Notes: a model not told the origin generated them from the sequence alone. Numbered from the stretch's first letter, positions 35,370 to 48,059 are shown. The stretch: 64,000 nucleotides of DNA from Siphonodentalium dalli (GCA_032622095.1 CP136062.1:16809739-16873738), one strand, 5' to 3'. A program made the numbers and translations.

Positions 35370-35544
35370 CTATGGCGGAGTCTGGTATTCTTCCTGACAA
35401 TGCTAAGTTCTACAAGGAGAGATACTATTGGGTGATTGACGAGTTGATTGACGTGCAGAATGCTTCGTCGATGTGCAACGAGCATGAGGGACACCTGGTG
35501 TCGATATCCGACGCAGCAGCTAACCAGTTCATTCTAGATAATGT
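35370..35544 (+). CDS. Exon A5: N-terminal half of CTLD 6 (type III)
   Basis: The acceptor GGTTTTATAG precedes 35370 and the donor GTATGT starts at 35545; 175 nt, phase 1 in, phase 2 out. It reads MAESGILPDNAKFYKERYYW, then SSMCNEHEGHLVSISDAAAN. Like A2 it lacks the N-terminal Cys pair and has only C1. The acceptor is the last of about 90 tandem copies and the donor the first of about six. Which acceptor is used in vivo is unknown; only the last gives an open frame. Confidence 0.92.
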
Positions 35545-36104
35545 GTATGTATTTAATAATAATCTTAACTCCCTGATAACATTACAACGAGCATGAGGGA
35601 CACCTGGCATCGATACCCGACGCAGCGGCTAACCAGTTCATCCTAGATAACGTGTATGTATTTAATAATAATCTTAACTCCCTGATAACATTACAACGCG
35701 CATGAGGGACACCTGGCATTGATACCCGACACTGCGGCTAACCGCTTCATCCTAGATAATGTGTATGTATTTAATAATAATCTTAACTCCCTGATAACAT
35801 TACAACGCGCATGAGGGACACCTGGCATCGATACCCGACGCAGCGGCTAACCAGTTCATCCTAGATAACGTGTATGTATTTAATAATAATCTTAACTCCC
35901 TGATAACATTACAACGAGCATGAGGGACACCTGGCATCGATAACCGACACAGCTGCTAACCAGTTCATCCTAGATAATGTGCATGTATATAATAATAATC
36001 TTAACTCCCTGATAACATTACAATGAGTATGAGGGACACCTGGCATCGATACCCAACGCAGCAGCTAACCAGTTCATCCTAGATAATTTGTATGTATCTA
36101 CGAC
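35545..36104 (+). repeat. 109-bp tandem repeat of the A5 exon end and donor, 5 extra copies
   Basis: GCATGAGGGACACCTGG recurs at 35482 (in the exon), 35591, 35700, 35809, 35918 and, with base changes, 36027. Each unit holds about 65 nt of exon end, TAGATAACGT|GTATGTATTT, and intron up to CTCCCTGATAACATTACAAC. Most donors are intact (GTATGT or GCATGT). Confidence 0.93.
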
Positions 36105-36169
36105 ATACATTTACCCCTTTACACGATATCACCTGTAGTTAAACCATGTGATATATACCCAATTGGTAA

Positions 36170-36505
36170 TTATATTAGCCAACAGGTATTTTGGTCCATT
36201 TTTGGAGGACTATTAAAATAGCCAGTGTCCATCCGTGCGTGCGTACATCAGTGCTTTGGGAAATGGTCTCCAGATGATAACTTTAGTTTCGGTTATTAGA
36301 TAAAAAGCAAATATCATAAGTCAGTTTATCAGACCAGAATACAGCTTAAGTTCGAATATGGGTTTGCTCCGCCCATTTTTACGAGAGTTATGGTCCTTTT
36401 TCGACTTAGAATCTTGTAATTTTCTGGTTTCCAGATGATAACTTCAGTTTGTGTGATCATATCTGAACCAAATTTGGTATGTGAGTTTATCAGACCAAAA
36501 TACAG
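36170..36505. repeat. Degenerate CAGATGATAACTTTAG repeat element
   Basis: Same family as 26400-26900: CTCCAGATGATAACTTTAGT, CCAAATTTGGTATGTGAG, GAGAGTTATGGTCC. Confidence 0.6.
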
Positions 36506-36908
36506 GTAAAGTTCTCTCCCCGAGAGCCTTCCGATGAATGGCAACAAGCCATATTTCCAAATTAATCCTGAAAAGTTACCCATAATTCTGCTGTGGTTAA
36601 CCCTTTACCCAACAGAACGGCCCTGTGCCAATGCATTCCCTTATATATGCGAGTCGACCATAGGTCGCCTCGCATATATAAGAGAATGCATTGGCTTAAC
36701 ATATATTAAAAATGATAAACTTGTCAAAGAATGTAGAAAAATATTATAACAAATTTAAAAAAAATATTTTTTTTAGGCCAATGCATTCTCTTATATATGT
36801 GAGGCGACCTATGGTCGACTCGCATATATAAGAGAATGCATTGGCACAGGGCATAACTGTAACCATCACAATGTGGTCAATGAACCGGTTCCAATGATAT
36901 CCATATTT

Positions 36909-39900
36909 ATCCCACAGGGTTACAGTGAAAGACAACAACTGGAATGCGTTTATAGCTACCTGTTCAGAAAATCATAATTATTTACAGGAAGCCGATACAA
37001 TAAATGTAGTAGTAACCAATACAAACAAGTGGGTGACAATTTTTTGAGGCACAATAACCGCCATAGCCAAAGAGTGGCGTTTTTGCCGTACTCTTTGGCC
37101 CTGCCAAAAAAAATTGAGCCGGCCGAGAGGATAGTGTCTGGAACAAACATCGAATTAAAGTCATTGCACATGGATGCCGATTCGTTGAAATGAATGAAAA
37201 GTCGTGAAAAATTACTGGCGTTGGAACCCCTACAGAAGGCAGCCGCCCGGTATGGGAACAGAAATGTCTGTTACATAGCTAACTAACGACAACTCAAAAA
37301 GGCTGAAACATCCGCAACCCCGACCTGTCCCAGAGGGCACAATCTCAAGCGAAACTTTTCCTCGAAACCCAGAGACACCTCCTCGTTCAAACGAAGGCGG
37401 CATCAAACGGGTCACACGTCGAATGGCTGCCATAACGCAGTTGAATACCACCACACCGATATGGGAGTTAGAAAAACCCAGACCGACCATGGGAACAGAA
37501 ATTTGTACCACCAAGTATGTGGACCGAGACAACCCAAAAGACCGGGAACAGAAAATGTGAATGAAAAAGCTGAATTTAACTACAACCCAAAAATACTGAG
37601 TCATCCGCCCACCGACCTGTCCCAAAGGTAACATGCCCAAGCAAATATTGTGATATAAACTCAGATACAACCCCGCTCATGCGAAGGTAGCATCAATGGG
37701 TCATATGTTCAAATGGAGGCTAAATTGCATTTGAATACCACAACTGACAATAGCCACATTATGGCAAAGAACGTTACGGTAAAAGTTGTGCCCCCCCCCC
37801 CATATATTGGCAGTGCAAGTAAAGGTCAGGAAGCTAATTTTGAAAAGACAATTCCCGCAGGGGGAGGGGGCAACACGTCGGGTGAAGATTTTATCACAAA
37901 ACCCAGAGATACCACCTCGCTCATGCGTAGACGGCATCAATGGGTCATACGTCGAATGTATGCTAAAACGCATTTGAAAACCACCACTGACTATAGCTAC
38001 ATAATCGCGAAGAACGTTACTGTGGAAAGTTGTGCCCCCCCCATATATTGGTTGAGCAAGTAAATATCAGGAAGCTAATAATTTTGAACAGACCAAACCA
38101 ATTCCCCCAGAGGGGTGGGGGAGGTAACACGACGGGTGAAAAATTTTGTCATAAAAGATTATTGCGATACGATTTTAAGAATCGGCGAACAATTAGTTAT
38201 TATAATCTCAATTACTTCACTTTTATGTAATGGGAAATATTAAGAAGTCCAGCATTTTCAGGTACCAAGAACTTCCGCGCAAATTCTATTTGTTTCAAAA
38301 TTTTGGATCATATGTCCCTGATATCATACCGGTATCGGAAGACCACGAGAAGGGACTTAATTGATGCATGAAAGTTGATTATTTTCACTTAGAAAGACAA
38401 ATACCCACTCATAATTTTCTAATTTTGAGAATTCCCATGTGATTCAATGAAAAATTGGGCTAAGCCGAGTTCTGGGTCATGGTTTCATAACGGAGTTAAA
38501 GCTGACCACCATCTCTCTTAACACTGACCTAATTTTCGTTGATTGCTCCATGCTTGAGTGGGCCACACTGGATATCAACAGTTGTTTCTATTGGGCTGGA
38601 ATATTTCTGACTGCTTTATTTTTCATTGTATTATATTGGGGTATGACACAAAATTATGCAATTAAAAATCTAATCCCATATTATGATACAAATGAAGCAT
38701 CCTCCCATAGAGCCAAGACGATAAGCTGTTTGATGATTGGAGTTTTGTGTGAAATTATTAATTATTCCATCAGTACTTGGTACCGAAAGGGACAACAAAG
38801 ACAATAATATTTTCAACTTCTAAAATGTATTAAAATCCATTGTTTTTGTTGTCAATTAATAACTGCTCAGATTATACTTATAATAAAGGTGATATGTGCA
38901 AGTCAAGATTTTTCGACAGATAGATCAGCGGAAATACTTTGTTGAAAATCTCCTGCCATGTTGGGCTGTATTTATACAAAACGTGCATCTCCATCTTAAG
39001 GGAACCGGCGGTGATAGTGGAATGGCTTGAGACGCAACTGGGCCCGAGACGGATCCGCCCTATATGAATGTAAGCCTCGCCAAGCGAATGAAATGAAACC
39101 CTCTTCCCCCGCCGATATCCAAAGCAGATTATAACACGAAAACCATAGACAGAAATTACAACGCCGCCAAGATCATATTAGCCATTAAAATAAATATAAT
39201 ATAATATATACTGGTTACATGAATGCACCGCCTCAAAATTCCATTAAAGCAACTAATCCTTCAGATTATTACAAAAACTACAGCTTATCACTGCTGTGCA
39301 GGTTTTACATTTACCAAACCAGATAGCTTCTAAATCCGGATATAAAATTGGGTTCCCGCCATAAAATCTTCTAGTGTGCATGGCCCAGCCATTGTTCATA
39401 ATTAACCTTGAACGCAATTAACGCGGTCATAATATTTACATACTGCGACGACATCCAACGAATACACACCCCACGAAAACCCGAAATATTCCATCGCTAT
39501 AGCTCAATTTGACACTGCCAGAATAGCCTTCCTATACAATATCATAAAACATTAACTCTTCTCAAAAACATCGGCATAGTCAATATAACTTCACGAACTT
39601 GGACATTCCAACTACAGCTTGTACCCGACTCGGGGTCGCAGTACAACTTAAACGCGTCCCAAAATAACCGGACAAAATAATTATCGGTTTATAAAGTCAC
39701 ATATTTCTAATATTGGTCCAACAGTATACACCGGTGGCGTGAATACATATCGGCTGGTATCGCGGAAGTGGAACTGTCGCCGCATGACTAGGCGCGCGAT
39801 AGCCGCAGTTGTGGCGTCCCCTCTGGTTGCTGTCCCTGATGAACCATCTTTTAGACGCGCGAGTGATGGCAGCAGCAACCGGGCTCGGCATATGGTCCTC

Positions 39901-42900
39901 CCTCCGTCGATAGCAGCGCTCCTAATGTAGTACACAACTGAATGAGATGGACCCGTCGTTCAGCGGCATGTGCAGACGATTGCTGAAAGGAAAATGAGAC
40001 CACGCAGTATCGAGCGGATAGGGAAAGAAGTAAGCGGCATAACTAACTAAGAGGCAATCTTCAAGTTACATGCATTATATAATTTAAATGAAGATAATAG
40101 TTTCGAAAGTGACATGCCCAATATAAGCTAATAGAGGCAGCAGCTGAGTGGCAGGTCATGACCAGTACAATTAATATGATAGTTTAGTTGAAAACTTGAG
40201 ATTCAGTCAGAACGTGACACGGTTGAAACATGATCATGAGAGATAACTTCGATACCCGAAGTCATATTTCGATTTGAAGAATCATGTTAAAGAAAAAGAG
40301 CCGGAACATGCATTACCGTGTCCTACAATGTACCAATAATACATATGTACGAATTATCCGAGTTAACGCTACTATAGAGTACAATGTCTTTGGCGTTTAG
40401 GGTAAAATAGTTTAATCGAATCGAGGAACCCGCCACGTAAAGCCCAGAGCGATTAGATATCAATTGTCGAAGTTCGTTATTTCGCGAGACGTGCAATAAT
40501 GTGTGGCCCCAGAAAATTAACAGCGTCAAACAGGCGGTTGCGGACAAAATGGCGTATGAAGATAGGATAACTCTAAAAGAAAGTGATCATACGGCCAAAG
40601 ATCGTGATACTCAAATGATCATATCCGGCCATAGTTCGGTGAGCAAAATGAGAAACACGTATGGGGAAATAGGATGCCACAGTATAGACAGACCGAAATC
40701 GCGGGTCCGAGCACATGGCTGTCACATGGAAACAAGTATATAGTCGACGACCATGTGGTAACCCGTTAACACATCGAGACCTATTGATAGCACACGCGAC
40801 CTGATCCAGGATACTATCGCCGCTCACGGAGTTTGGCGCGTCACGGAGAGAACACTGCGAGTTATATAGGGAGACACAATGAACTCTGATTTGAAGTTGG
40901 CAACTCAAGGGACGTCATATGAAAGCTTGCGACGGAGATAGCCGGGGAAAGGTGGAAATGTTTAATGGATGGATAAGATATTACGTGGAAGTGATGGGTC
41001 CGATAGGTCAGTGTTTTCAGAATAGCAGCTTTCCGATAGTTTTTGGTGTATTCACTGGGATAGCAATCCTGTGAGTGCTCGCGATGTCTGCTGAAATGAT
41101 TTCCAGTAAATCAAACGACCAGAATTCGTGATTCAGATGAAGTTATTTGTGGGTGGCAGAGTAATATTAATATCATAAATATTGTAGTAAACTATTATTG
41201 TGTTGAAGTGAATGTTGTGAGATGATCGGGAGGTTTGTTTCGTTATGTTACAAATAAAGAATATAAGTTTGATCAGTAGTATGAGGTTGTAAGAACTACA
41301 GAGTCCTGTGAAACGGATAAAGTATTGAGCGGCACGATATTATCTATATACGAAACCACTGAATATTATCAGGAACTATATTCGACGAACGTTCAATTTA
41401 CAAGGGAAGAGCAACCAGGCTGCATATAGGACAGCGTGCCTACAGCAACAATTGGGGGAGCTGTCAAAGTGAGACATGGAAGTACAGATTGATATAAGTT
41501 AAACTGTAAAAGGTATGGTACGGTCCACTGTATAAGGTGACGAAAGGATGGGGTTATATGTGGAACCCGAAAACGTAAAGTATATTATGCTCCGAGAGAT
41601 CACAGCATACCAGGGAAAGCTACCCTTGTGTCCTGGTAAAGATATAAAAATAATTAATAGTAGAAATTATGATAAGCGGTCCACACAAACACTGGTGGGC
41701 CGAGTAAAGAATAAAACTAAAATAACAAGCATGCCACAGTGGTGGAAACCATGCAAGCGTGCATCACGTGAACTCTCAAAATTTAATATATGAAACCAGA
41801 CGCTACAGGTTCAGAGAGATCATCAGCATCGAGAGACCATCAGCCGTAAACATAATATATATGAGCAGACGGGGGTTGGTCGACCCGCGAAGCTGCCAAA
41901 GACGCCCCCGAGGGGACGAAGACAAGTAAATAGCATGTTGGCACCATAATAAAACAGTCAATATATAATACTCCACCCATTAAAGTGATTTGAGCAGACG
42001 GGGATTTTTCGATCCGCGAAGCTGCCAAAGACGCCCCCGAGGGGACGAAGGTGCCTATAGATAATAGCATGTTGACACCAGATTAAAACATTCAACACGC
42101 GGAAGCGGCATCATCTGGCTCTCAGTAGATAATAACAGAAATTCTAATATGATGGCCACACAAACAACGGTGGGTTGAGTAAATGATAAATTACTATGCA
42201 TGCCACGGAAGTGGAAACCACGCATGAGTGCAGTGTGTGATCTCTCGAAGTGTAAAGTTTGAAGTTGGATAGTCGCACATGAACATCGTGCTACATATGT
42301 AAAATTGAAAAATTACATAATTGACAAATTGAATAGTCAACAATGAAAAAACAAATTACGTTCTATATACATGTAGCAGGAAGTTGCTGCATACCTTGAA
42401 AATTGAAAGGAAAGAAAGTCGTGTTACCATATACTCAAGTCTTGAATAGAATACTGACAATTAGTGGTATATCCTTAATAATTACTTAACAGAGAAATGT
42501 AGAAATGACGTAATATATACATGTACATGTAGCAGGAAGATGCTGCATCCCTTGAAAATTGAAAGTAACGAATTTTACGGCACTATAAAATAGAAAACTG
42601 ACGTAGTTGTAGATAATTAATAATCGTGTAATATATCACTGAGAAATTACTCCATATAAGCATGTAGCGGGAATTCACTGCATACCTTGAAAAATTAAAG
42701 CAATGAAATTCAGTTTGCCATATTCCAGGTTAGATTAGAATACGTACGTGGATATATACTGAATAATTACGAAATATATACATGTAGCCATAACTTATAA
42801 TATGCACGCAGCAGAAAGTTGCTGCATACCTTGAAAATTGAAAGTACTGAATTGCGTGTTATTACAGATACGCAATTTTGAATAAATATATGTACGTGTA

Positions 42901-44225
42901 AGTATCAGTAAAAACAAAACTCGTGTAGAGCAAAATAATTAGTGAACATAAATTGTTTACCTCAGAACTGGGCAACATGATTGGAGACTAATTATTGTAT
43001 AACATTTCAGTTTACTGCAGAATAATTAATCTAAATTGAACAATTCCATACTCGGGATGGATCTACTCGATCCTGGTGTATATTACGAGTAATAGCCAGT
43101 AAAAGGCGACTGCAAGCCGCACCAACGAAGATTAGTGAAAATTGGCTGTAAAGATATCGCCAAAAAAAAAAACAAATTCCCAAAATATTTGAAGTTAAAA
43201 TAAGTCGAAAATGAAGTGTCACGTTAGGGAAAACAGTCCGAGCCGACCCTGAGCCGCATCATTTAGAGATGGTGTTGTAAGAAGCATGTATACAAAACAT
43301 TATTGAAAGTGGTTCATATTTGTTAAAGTTATGAAGTCGGACAGAATTTTGTAAGTCAAAATAAGTAGAAAAGTAAGGCGTATCTTATAATAAAAAAAAG
43401 TCGGACCGCGCCGCAATTGGCCTCATGCGGAGAGGCAATCCTAAGGAGATTGCATACAAGAAATTATTGAAATCGAGTTATGAGGAAGGACGGGCAGACG
43501 CACGAAGGAAGAAAGTGGGACGGATGGACAGACTCGGACAATCCAGTATACCCTCCCATTTGCTTCGAAAGTGGGGGTATAATAAATTCGCAGGTAATTC
43601 ATAAATAAGAATGACGTGTGGGCATAGTAAATGTGGATTACGAAGCGTGAAAGAAACTACTTCTTTAAACAACATTGATCTCCGGTGCAATAATTGACAA
43701 AGACAGAGCTCAGTGGGCATGGACAAAGTCAATTGTGTTCCAAATGAATGCCATGACATAAGCGTGCACCATAACGATTTATCAATGAATGTGAAAGAAA
43801 AGGCCTTCGAATTTCGAACCATGCCGTAAAAATTATGAACGAATTATACCTGTGTCAACACAAGCGACTGTCTTCAGCAAATACATTATTGGAAAGAATG
43901 TTTAACGCAGTATAACTGCTTGCATCCCCCGGCCAAAGATATAGTTCCCATTATTCTGCTCTTCAAATTATCCCCGTTCGCTAACTAAATAGCAATACTG
44001 CCAAAAATACTTGTACTTTATAATTATGTTTTATTTTCGTCTAAGTACTCCGCAATATCAGTGTATAGCTTACTTATCTGAACTATCATGCGGTATGGTG
44101 TAGTGATAGATACGAGTGAAAGATCTCGTGATCAAACATGATTATGTTTGTACCCAATTTTTGGTTTAAGGTTACGCATCTATAACCCGGTGCGATAAAA
44201 TACGTCGTTTTGTACGACAATGTTT
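36909..44225. mobile_element. 7.3-kb insert of unknown class inside PB-A
   Basis: No long frame or known transposase/RT motif was found. Contents in order: a ~245-bp degenerate repeat (37300-38130) with TGTGCCCCCCCCATATATTG; a lone 85-residue hydrophobic frame at 38550-38807; single-copy sequence with no feature (38810-40300); a relative of the 9228 element (40381-40600); paired repeats with GACGCCCCCGAGGGGACGAA (41860-42060); a ~140-bp repeat with CAGGAAGTTGCTGCATACCT (42370-42850); and an inverted copy of the 22249 element (43030-43580). It may be composite. Confidence 0.45.
43030..43580 (-). mobile_element. Inverted copy of the TATACCCCCACTTTCGAAG element
   Basis: It ends CAGTATACCCTCCCATTTGC then TTCGAAAGTGGGGGTATA; the inside AGTCGGACAGAATTTTGTAA and AGTCCGAGCCGACCCTGAGC matches 22980-23180 on the opposite strand. 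Confidence 0.6.
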
Positions 44226-44684
44226 TGTATGGTGTTATTGAGACCGAATATATTTTAGGCTGTTGAAGCTTTATTTGGCCGTTTTGTTTTTGTTGGGTAA
44301 AGAGTTAAGAAGTCGATTACTTAGAGCATTACTGTATACCATGATTTGACAACTGTCGCAGTAACAATTTCAATAAAAAGAGCAATGATTAGCAATTACA
44401 TCGCAATGCTTTATCTATTCACGAGAAAAAATCCACATGTTCAAAGGCCAAGTTTGTTTTTATGAAATATTTTCATTGACAACCAATCAAATCGATTATT
44501 AAAACAATTCATTGAGTGTGAACTGTTTTCATTGGCTCAAGTTTAGAGGTGGAGTTTCTCATCGAATTATAATTAAATGGTAGAAAACAAGCAATGCGTT
44601 TTTGATTGGGATATTTTAGCCGGCAGAATGTCAACGATGTCGCAAACAATATTTGTTGTTTTTGCAAAGTTGGGTTGATAAAAG

Positions 44685-45915
44685 TCAATATTACCTGAAT
44701 ATACTGGGTAATGATATATTACCTGAATATACTGGGTAATGATATATTACCTGAATATACTGGGTAATGATATATTACCTGAATATACTGGGTAATGATA
44801 TATTACCTGAATATACTGGGTAATGATATATTACCTGAATATACTGGGTAATGATATATTACCTGAATATACTGGGTAATGATATATTACCTGAATATAC
44901 TGGGTAATGATATATTACCTGAATATACTGGGTAATGATATATTACCTAAATATACTGGGTAATTATATATTTACCTGAATATACTGGGTAATTATATAT
45001 TTACCTGAATATACTGGGTAATTATATATTTACCTGAATATACTGGGTAATTATATATTTACCTGAATATACTGGGTAATGATATATTACCTGAATATAC
45101 TGGGTAATGATATATTTACCTGAATATACTGGGTAATTATATATTTACCTGAATATACTGGGTAATTATATATTTACCTGAATATACTGGGTAATTATAT
45201 ATTTACCTGAATATACTGGGTAATGATATATTTACCTGAATATACTGGGTAATTATATATTTACCTGAATATACTGGGTAATTATATATTTACCTGAATA
45301 TACTGGGTAATGATATATTACCTGAATATACTGGGTAATTATATATTTACCTGAATATACTGGGTAATTATATATTACCTGAATATACTGGGTAATTATA
45401 TATTACCTGAATATACTGGGTAATTATATATTTACCTGAATATACTGGGTAATGATATATTTACCTGAATATACTGGGTAATTATATATTTACCTGAATA
45501 TACTGGATAATGATATATTACCTGAATATACTGGGTAATGATATATTACCTGAATATACTGGGTAATTATATATTTACCTGAATATACTGGGTAATGATA
45601 TATTACCTGAATATACTGGGTAATTATATATTACCTGAATATACTGGGTAATGATATATTACCTGAATATACTGGGTAATTATATATTTACCTGAATATA
45701 CTGGGTAATGATATATTACCTGAATATACTGGGTAATTATATATTTACCTGAATATACTGGGTAATGATATATTACCTGAATATACTGGGTAATTATATA
45801 TTACCTGAATATACTGGGTAATGATATATTACCTGAATATACTGGGTAATTATATATTACCTGAATATACTGGGTAATGATATATTACCTGAATATACTG
45901 GGTAATTATATATTT
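44685..45915. repeat. 28/29-bp minisatellite, about 43 copies
   Basis: Unit TATTACCTGAATATACTGGG plus TAATGATA or TAATTATAT. The two variants occur in runs and alternations. No exon sequence is in the unit. Confidence 0.95.
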
Positions 45916-46264
45916 ACAAACACCAAGAAGCTTCCCAAGAAAATTTTATATCTGACTGTTATATTGTAAAGTGGTGATTTGTGGTCTTAAATCCGACTGT
46001 TATATTGTAAAGTGGTGATTTGTGGTAAAATTGATCAATGCTTTTCCACATTGCAACCGACCCAGAACGATATATATTGGGCGGACTTAAATAATTTGGG
46101 GGGAGAATTATGTTTTGTGAATGGAGACTGCATTATCTCACTTTAGTTTAGTCTATAAAAGTTGATATTCATAGCTTTTAATTAAAAATTAGATCGCATA
46201 AATGACTACATAATATATAATTAAATGACCCGTACTAGATATTTAAAAAAGTTTGTTTTATGTA

Positions 46265-46501
46265 TACAGTAATGCCCTAAGTAATCGACCCTTTCACCCC
46301 AGCAGAATTATGGGTAGTTTTTCAGGTTTTAGTCAGAAATATGGCTTGTTGCCATTCATTGGAAAGCTCTCACTGAGATCTTGTAAGCCAGTGCATCCTC
46401 TTATATATGCAAGGCTCCCTGTGGGAGACTCACACAAAAAAGAATGCACTGGCACATGAACTTTAATGCTGAACCAGCACATCTGCCATAAAGAAAGGGT
46501 T
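46265..46501. mobile_element. Half pogo-like MITE joined to a PB-C remnant
   Basis: CAGTAATGCCCTAAGTAATC to GGAAAGCTCTC (46268-46375), then GTAAGCCAGTGCATCCTCTT to GCCATAAAGAAAGGGTTAA. Confidence 0.6.
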
Positions 46502-46623
46502 AAGCTCTAGAGAATTAATTTCCCATTATTATGATGTATTTGAATTCTGAACTCACTCATAATAATTGGTGGAGGTATTTTTACCTAAATCTTTGGGAGT
46601 ATTATAATGAAGTATATTTTCAG

Positions 46624-46847
46624 GATTTATCAATACAGTGGTAATCAGTTCTGGATTGGAGTTAGCGGTACATTTGATAACGCCGCACCCTCATTGTCAT
46701 TGGTTGACTGGAAAGGAACAACGCTACCTTGGGACAACCTGAGGTCAGCTCCTATCCCATCAGAGACATACGGGACGATGAATAAAACTGATGGATTCTG
46801 GGATATGATATCTGGAGGAACATTACGAGCAGTTTGTGAATCTCACT
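46624..46847 (+). CDS. Exon B6: C-terminal half of CTLD 6 (type III)
   Basis: The acceptor ATATTTTCAG precedes 46624 and the donor GTAGGT starts at 46848; 224 nt, phase 2 in, phase 1 out. It reads GNQFWIGVSGTFDN (WIG core), LVDWKGTTLPWDN, then RAVCESH (C4). C2 and C3 are missing, so CTLD 6 is left with C1 and C4 only. It is separated from A5 by an 11-kb intron; the split Val codon joins DNV to IYQYSGN. It joins EGF2 with a split Tyr codon. Confidence 0.92.
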
Positions 46848-46889
46848 GTAGGTTGCTTTATTAATAACTTGGTTACCCAGCTTTGGAAT

Positions 46890-46978
46890 AATAACCCATA
46901 GAGAGCCCCACATAGACTGGAGCAGACAACACTGTATAACACATGCTTCCAACTGAATGAGGCTCCCTGTGGGTTAAA
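46890..46978. mobile_element. PB-D MITE, single copy
   Basis: CCCATAGAGAGCCCCACATA to GAGGCTCCCTGTGGGTTAA. Confidence 0.65.
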
Positions 46979-47039
46979 CATTAAGCTTGATCAAAGTTCA
47001 TATATTACATGCTATATCATTTGCTTTTATCAAAATAAC

Positions 47040-47365
47040 AATTTGTATTATTATATTATTTTATCATCTTTATCAATTTTTTTTATATTCTTTAACAATT
47101 TTTATCAATATTATAATTTTGTATTACATTCTTTAACAATTTTATCATTTTTTTTTCATTTTTTTTCTTACATTCTTTTTTAATTTTAACCATTTTTTCT
47201 TACATTCTTTAACAATTTTTTATCATTTTGTTAATGTTTTCTTTCATTTTTTAACAATTATAAAAAATAATATAAAATTTGTTAGGCCAATGCATTTTCT
47301 TATATATTCGAGGTGACCTATGGTCGACTCACATATATAAGAGATTGCATTGGCACAGGGTAAAA
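47040..47365. mobile_element. T-rich repeat with one core palindrome
   Basis: TTCTTTAACAATTTT repeats several times, followed by GTTAGGCCAATGCATTTTCT and its inverse up to TTGCATTGGCACAGGG. It looks like the right part of a PB-family element. Confidence 0.5.
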
Positions 47366-47557
47366 AAAAAATTCAGGAAGCTCCAGTCATGGGACCAAAC
47401 TCAAATTACTTAGTTTTCTATATATTATCAATATTAGATCGTTGTTATTACCGGGAATTTATTGAAAATGGCATACAGTACCCCTTTAAAGCCACACATA
47501 TTAATGAGTACCCATGGATTTGTTTTGTTTTATCTACAAATTATCTCATCCCTACAG

Positions 47558-47671
47558 ACAATGCTGAATGTGACAGTAATCCATGTTTAAATGGTGGCGA
47601 GTGTATGGAGGAATTAAATGGATACACATGTCAATGTCACCCGAGATACACCGGAATCCACTGTGGATCTG
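47558..47671 (+). CDS. Exon EGF2
   Basis: The acceptor CATCCCTACAG precedes 47558 and the donor GTATGT starts at 47672; 114 nt, phase 1 both sides. It reads NAECDSNPCLNGGECMEELN, then GYTCQCHPRYTGIHC: six Cys, with spacing identical to EGF1. The reading frame stays open upstream into the intron, but the acceptor and the phase match to B6 set the start. It closes super-repeat unit 2. Confidence 0.95.
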
Positions 47672-48059
47672 GTATGTAATCTCTTATTGAAACTTATAAT
47701 TATACTAGCTGGGGTACCCGGTGTTGCTCAGGTAAAGAAGGAGTAAATTATTACTGCCCCTTCAAGTGATATAAATTAATTATTAGTCACCTGAGGTAAA
47801 CATCTCCTATTGTATGAGACTCTCCAGACAAAGTAGCCTCTATCTTTTAAGTTGATAATAATCACTCTTTATTGCTAATTAATAGTGCCTCTTTAAATTA
47901 GCTGATGTCAATAGCATCTATCCCATGACGCTCTCTATGTCAAATTACCTCTGTGTGCCAATATTTCCATATATCTGCTGAGCTGATAATAAATGCTCTT
48001 CATTGATCATCTATGTTAATATAATTTAGTAGTCCCCCTTTAAGTCGTCTGAGGTTAAA

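Larger units (their letters stand above)
27690..35391 (+). repeat. 71-bp satellite, ~90 copies, each with the A5 3' splice site
   Basis: Unit: TTAATTTAATGGTTTTATAG, then CTATGGCGGAGTCTGGTATT plus CTAATTGTTCACCCTACTG(T/C)AGTGTTTCACA. The main block is 29020-35391; a diverged first unit sits before the hAT insertion (27715-27780). The part after TTTTATAG is identical to the first 22 nt of exon A5, and the final unit runs straight into the real exon. Variation is limited to T/C in CTGYAG and A/T in CTAATTG/CTATTTG, showing strong homogenisation. Confidence 0.97.
36518..44335. mobile_element. Three-level nest: pogo-like MITE > PB-A MITE > 7.3-kb insert
   Basis: The MITE right half starts 36518 and breaks at TTAA (36597-36600). 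PB-A starts 36601 and breaks at CCATATTT (about 36908). PB-A resumes at TTTGTATGGTG (about 44226) and ends 44304. The MITE tail AGTCGATTACTTAGAGCATT closes at about 44335. The insert is therefore the youngest layer. Confidence 0.75.

Noticed and set aside
27690-35391. CRISPR-like array
   Set aside because: Units are contiguous 71-bp copies with no variable spacers, in animal intron DNA.
37230-38063. Several overlapping 90-146 residue frames on both strands
   Set aside because: They lie in degenerate ~245-bp repeats with poly-C; no domain signature and no splice context.
38550-38807. Possible 85-residue membrane protein
   Set aside because: Hydrophobic stretch only, no family match I recognise, inside a repeat-rich transposon insert; kept only as a note.
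39681-39935. Overlapping GC-richer frames on both strands near 39.7 kb
   Set aside because: Short, mutually overlapping, no motif; likely chance in a locally GC-richer part of the 7.3-kb insert.
47350-47557. N-terminal extension of the EGF2 frame
   Set aside because: Intron read-through; the CCTACAG acceptor and the phase match to B6 define the exon start.
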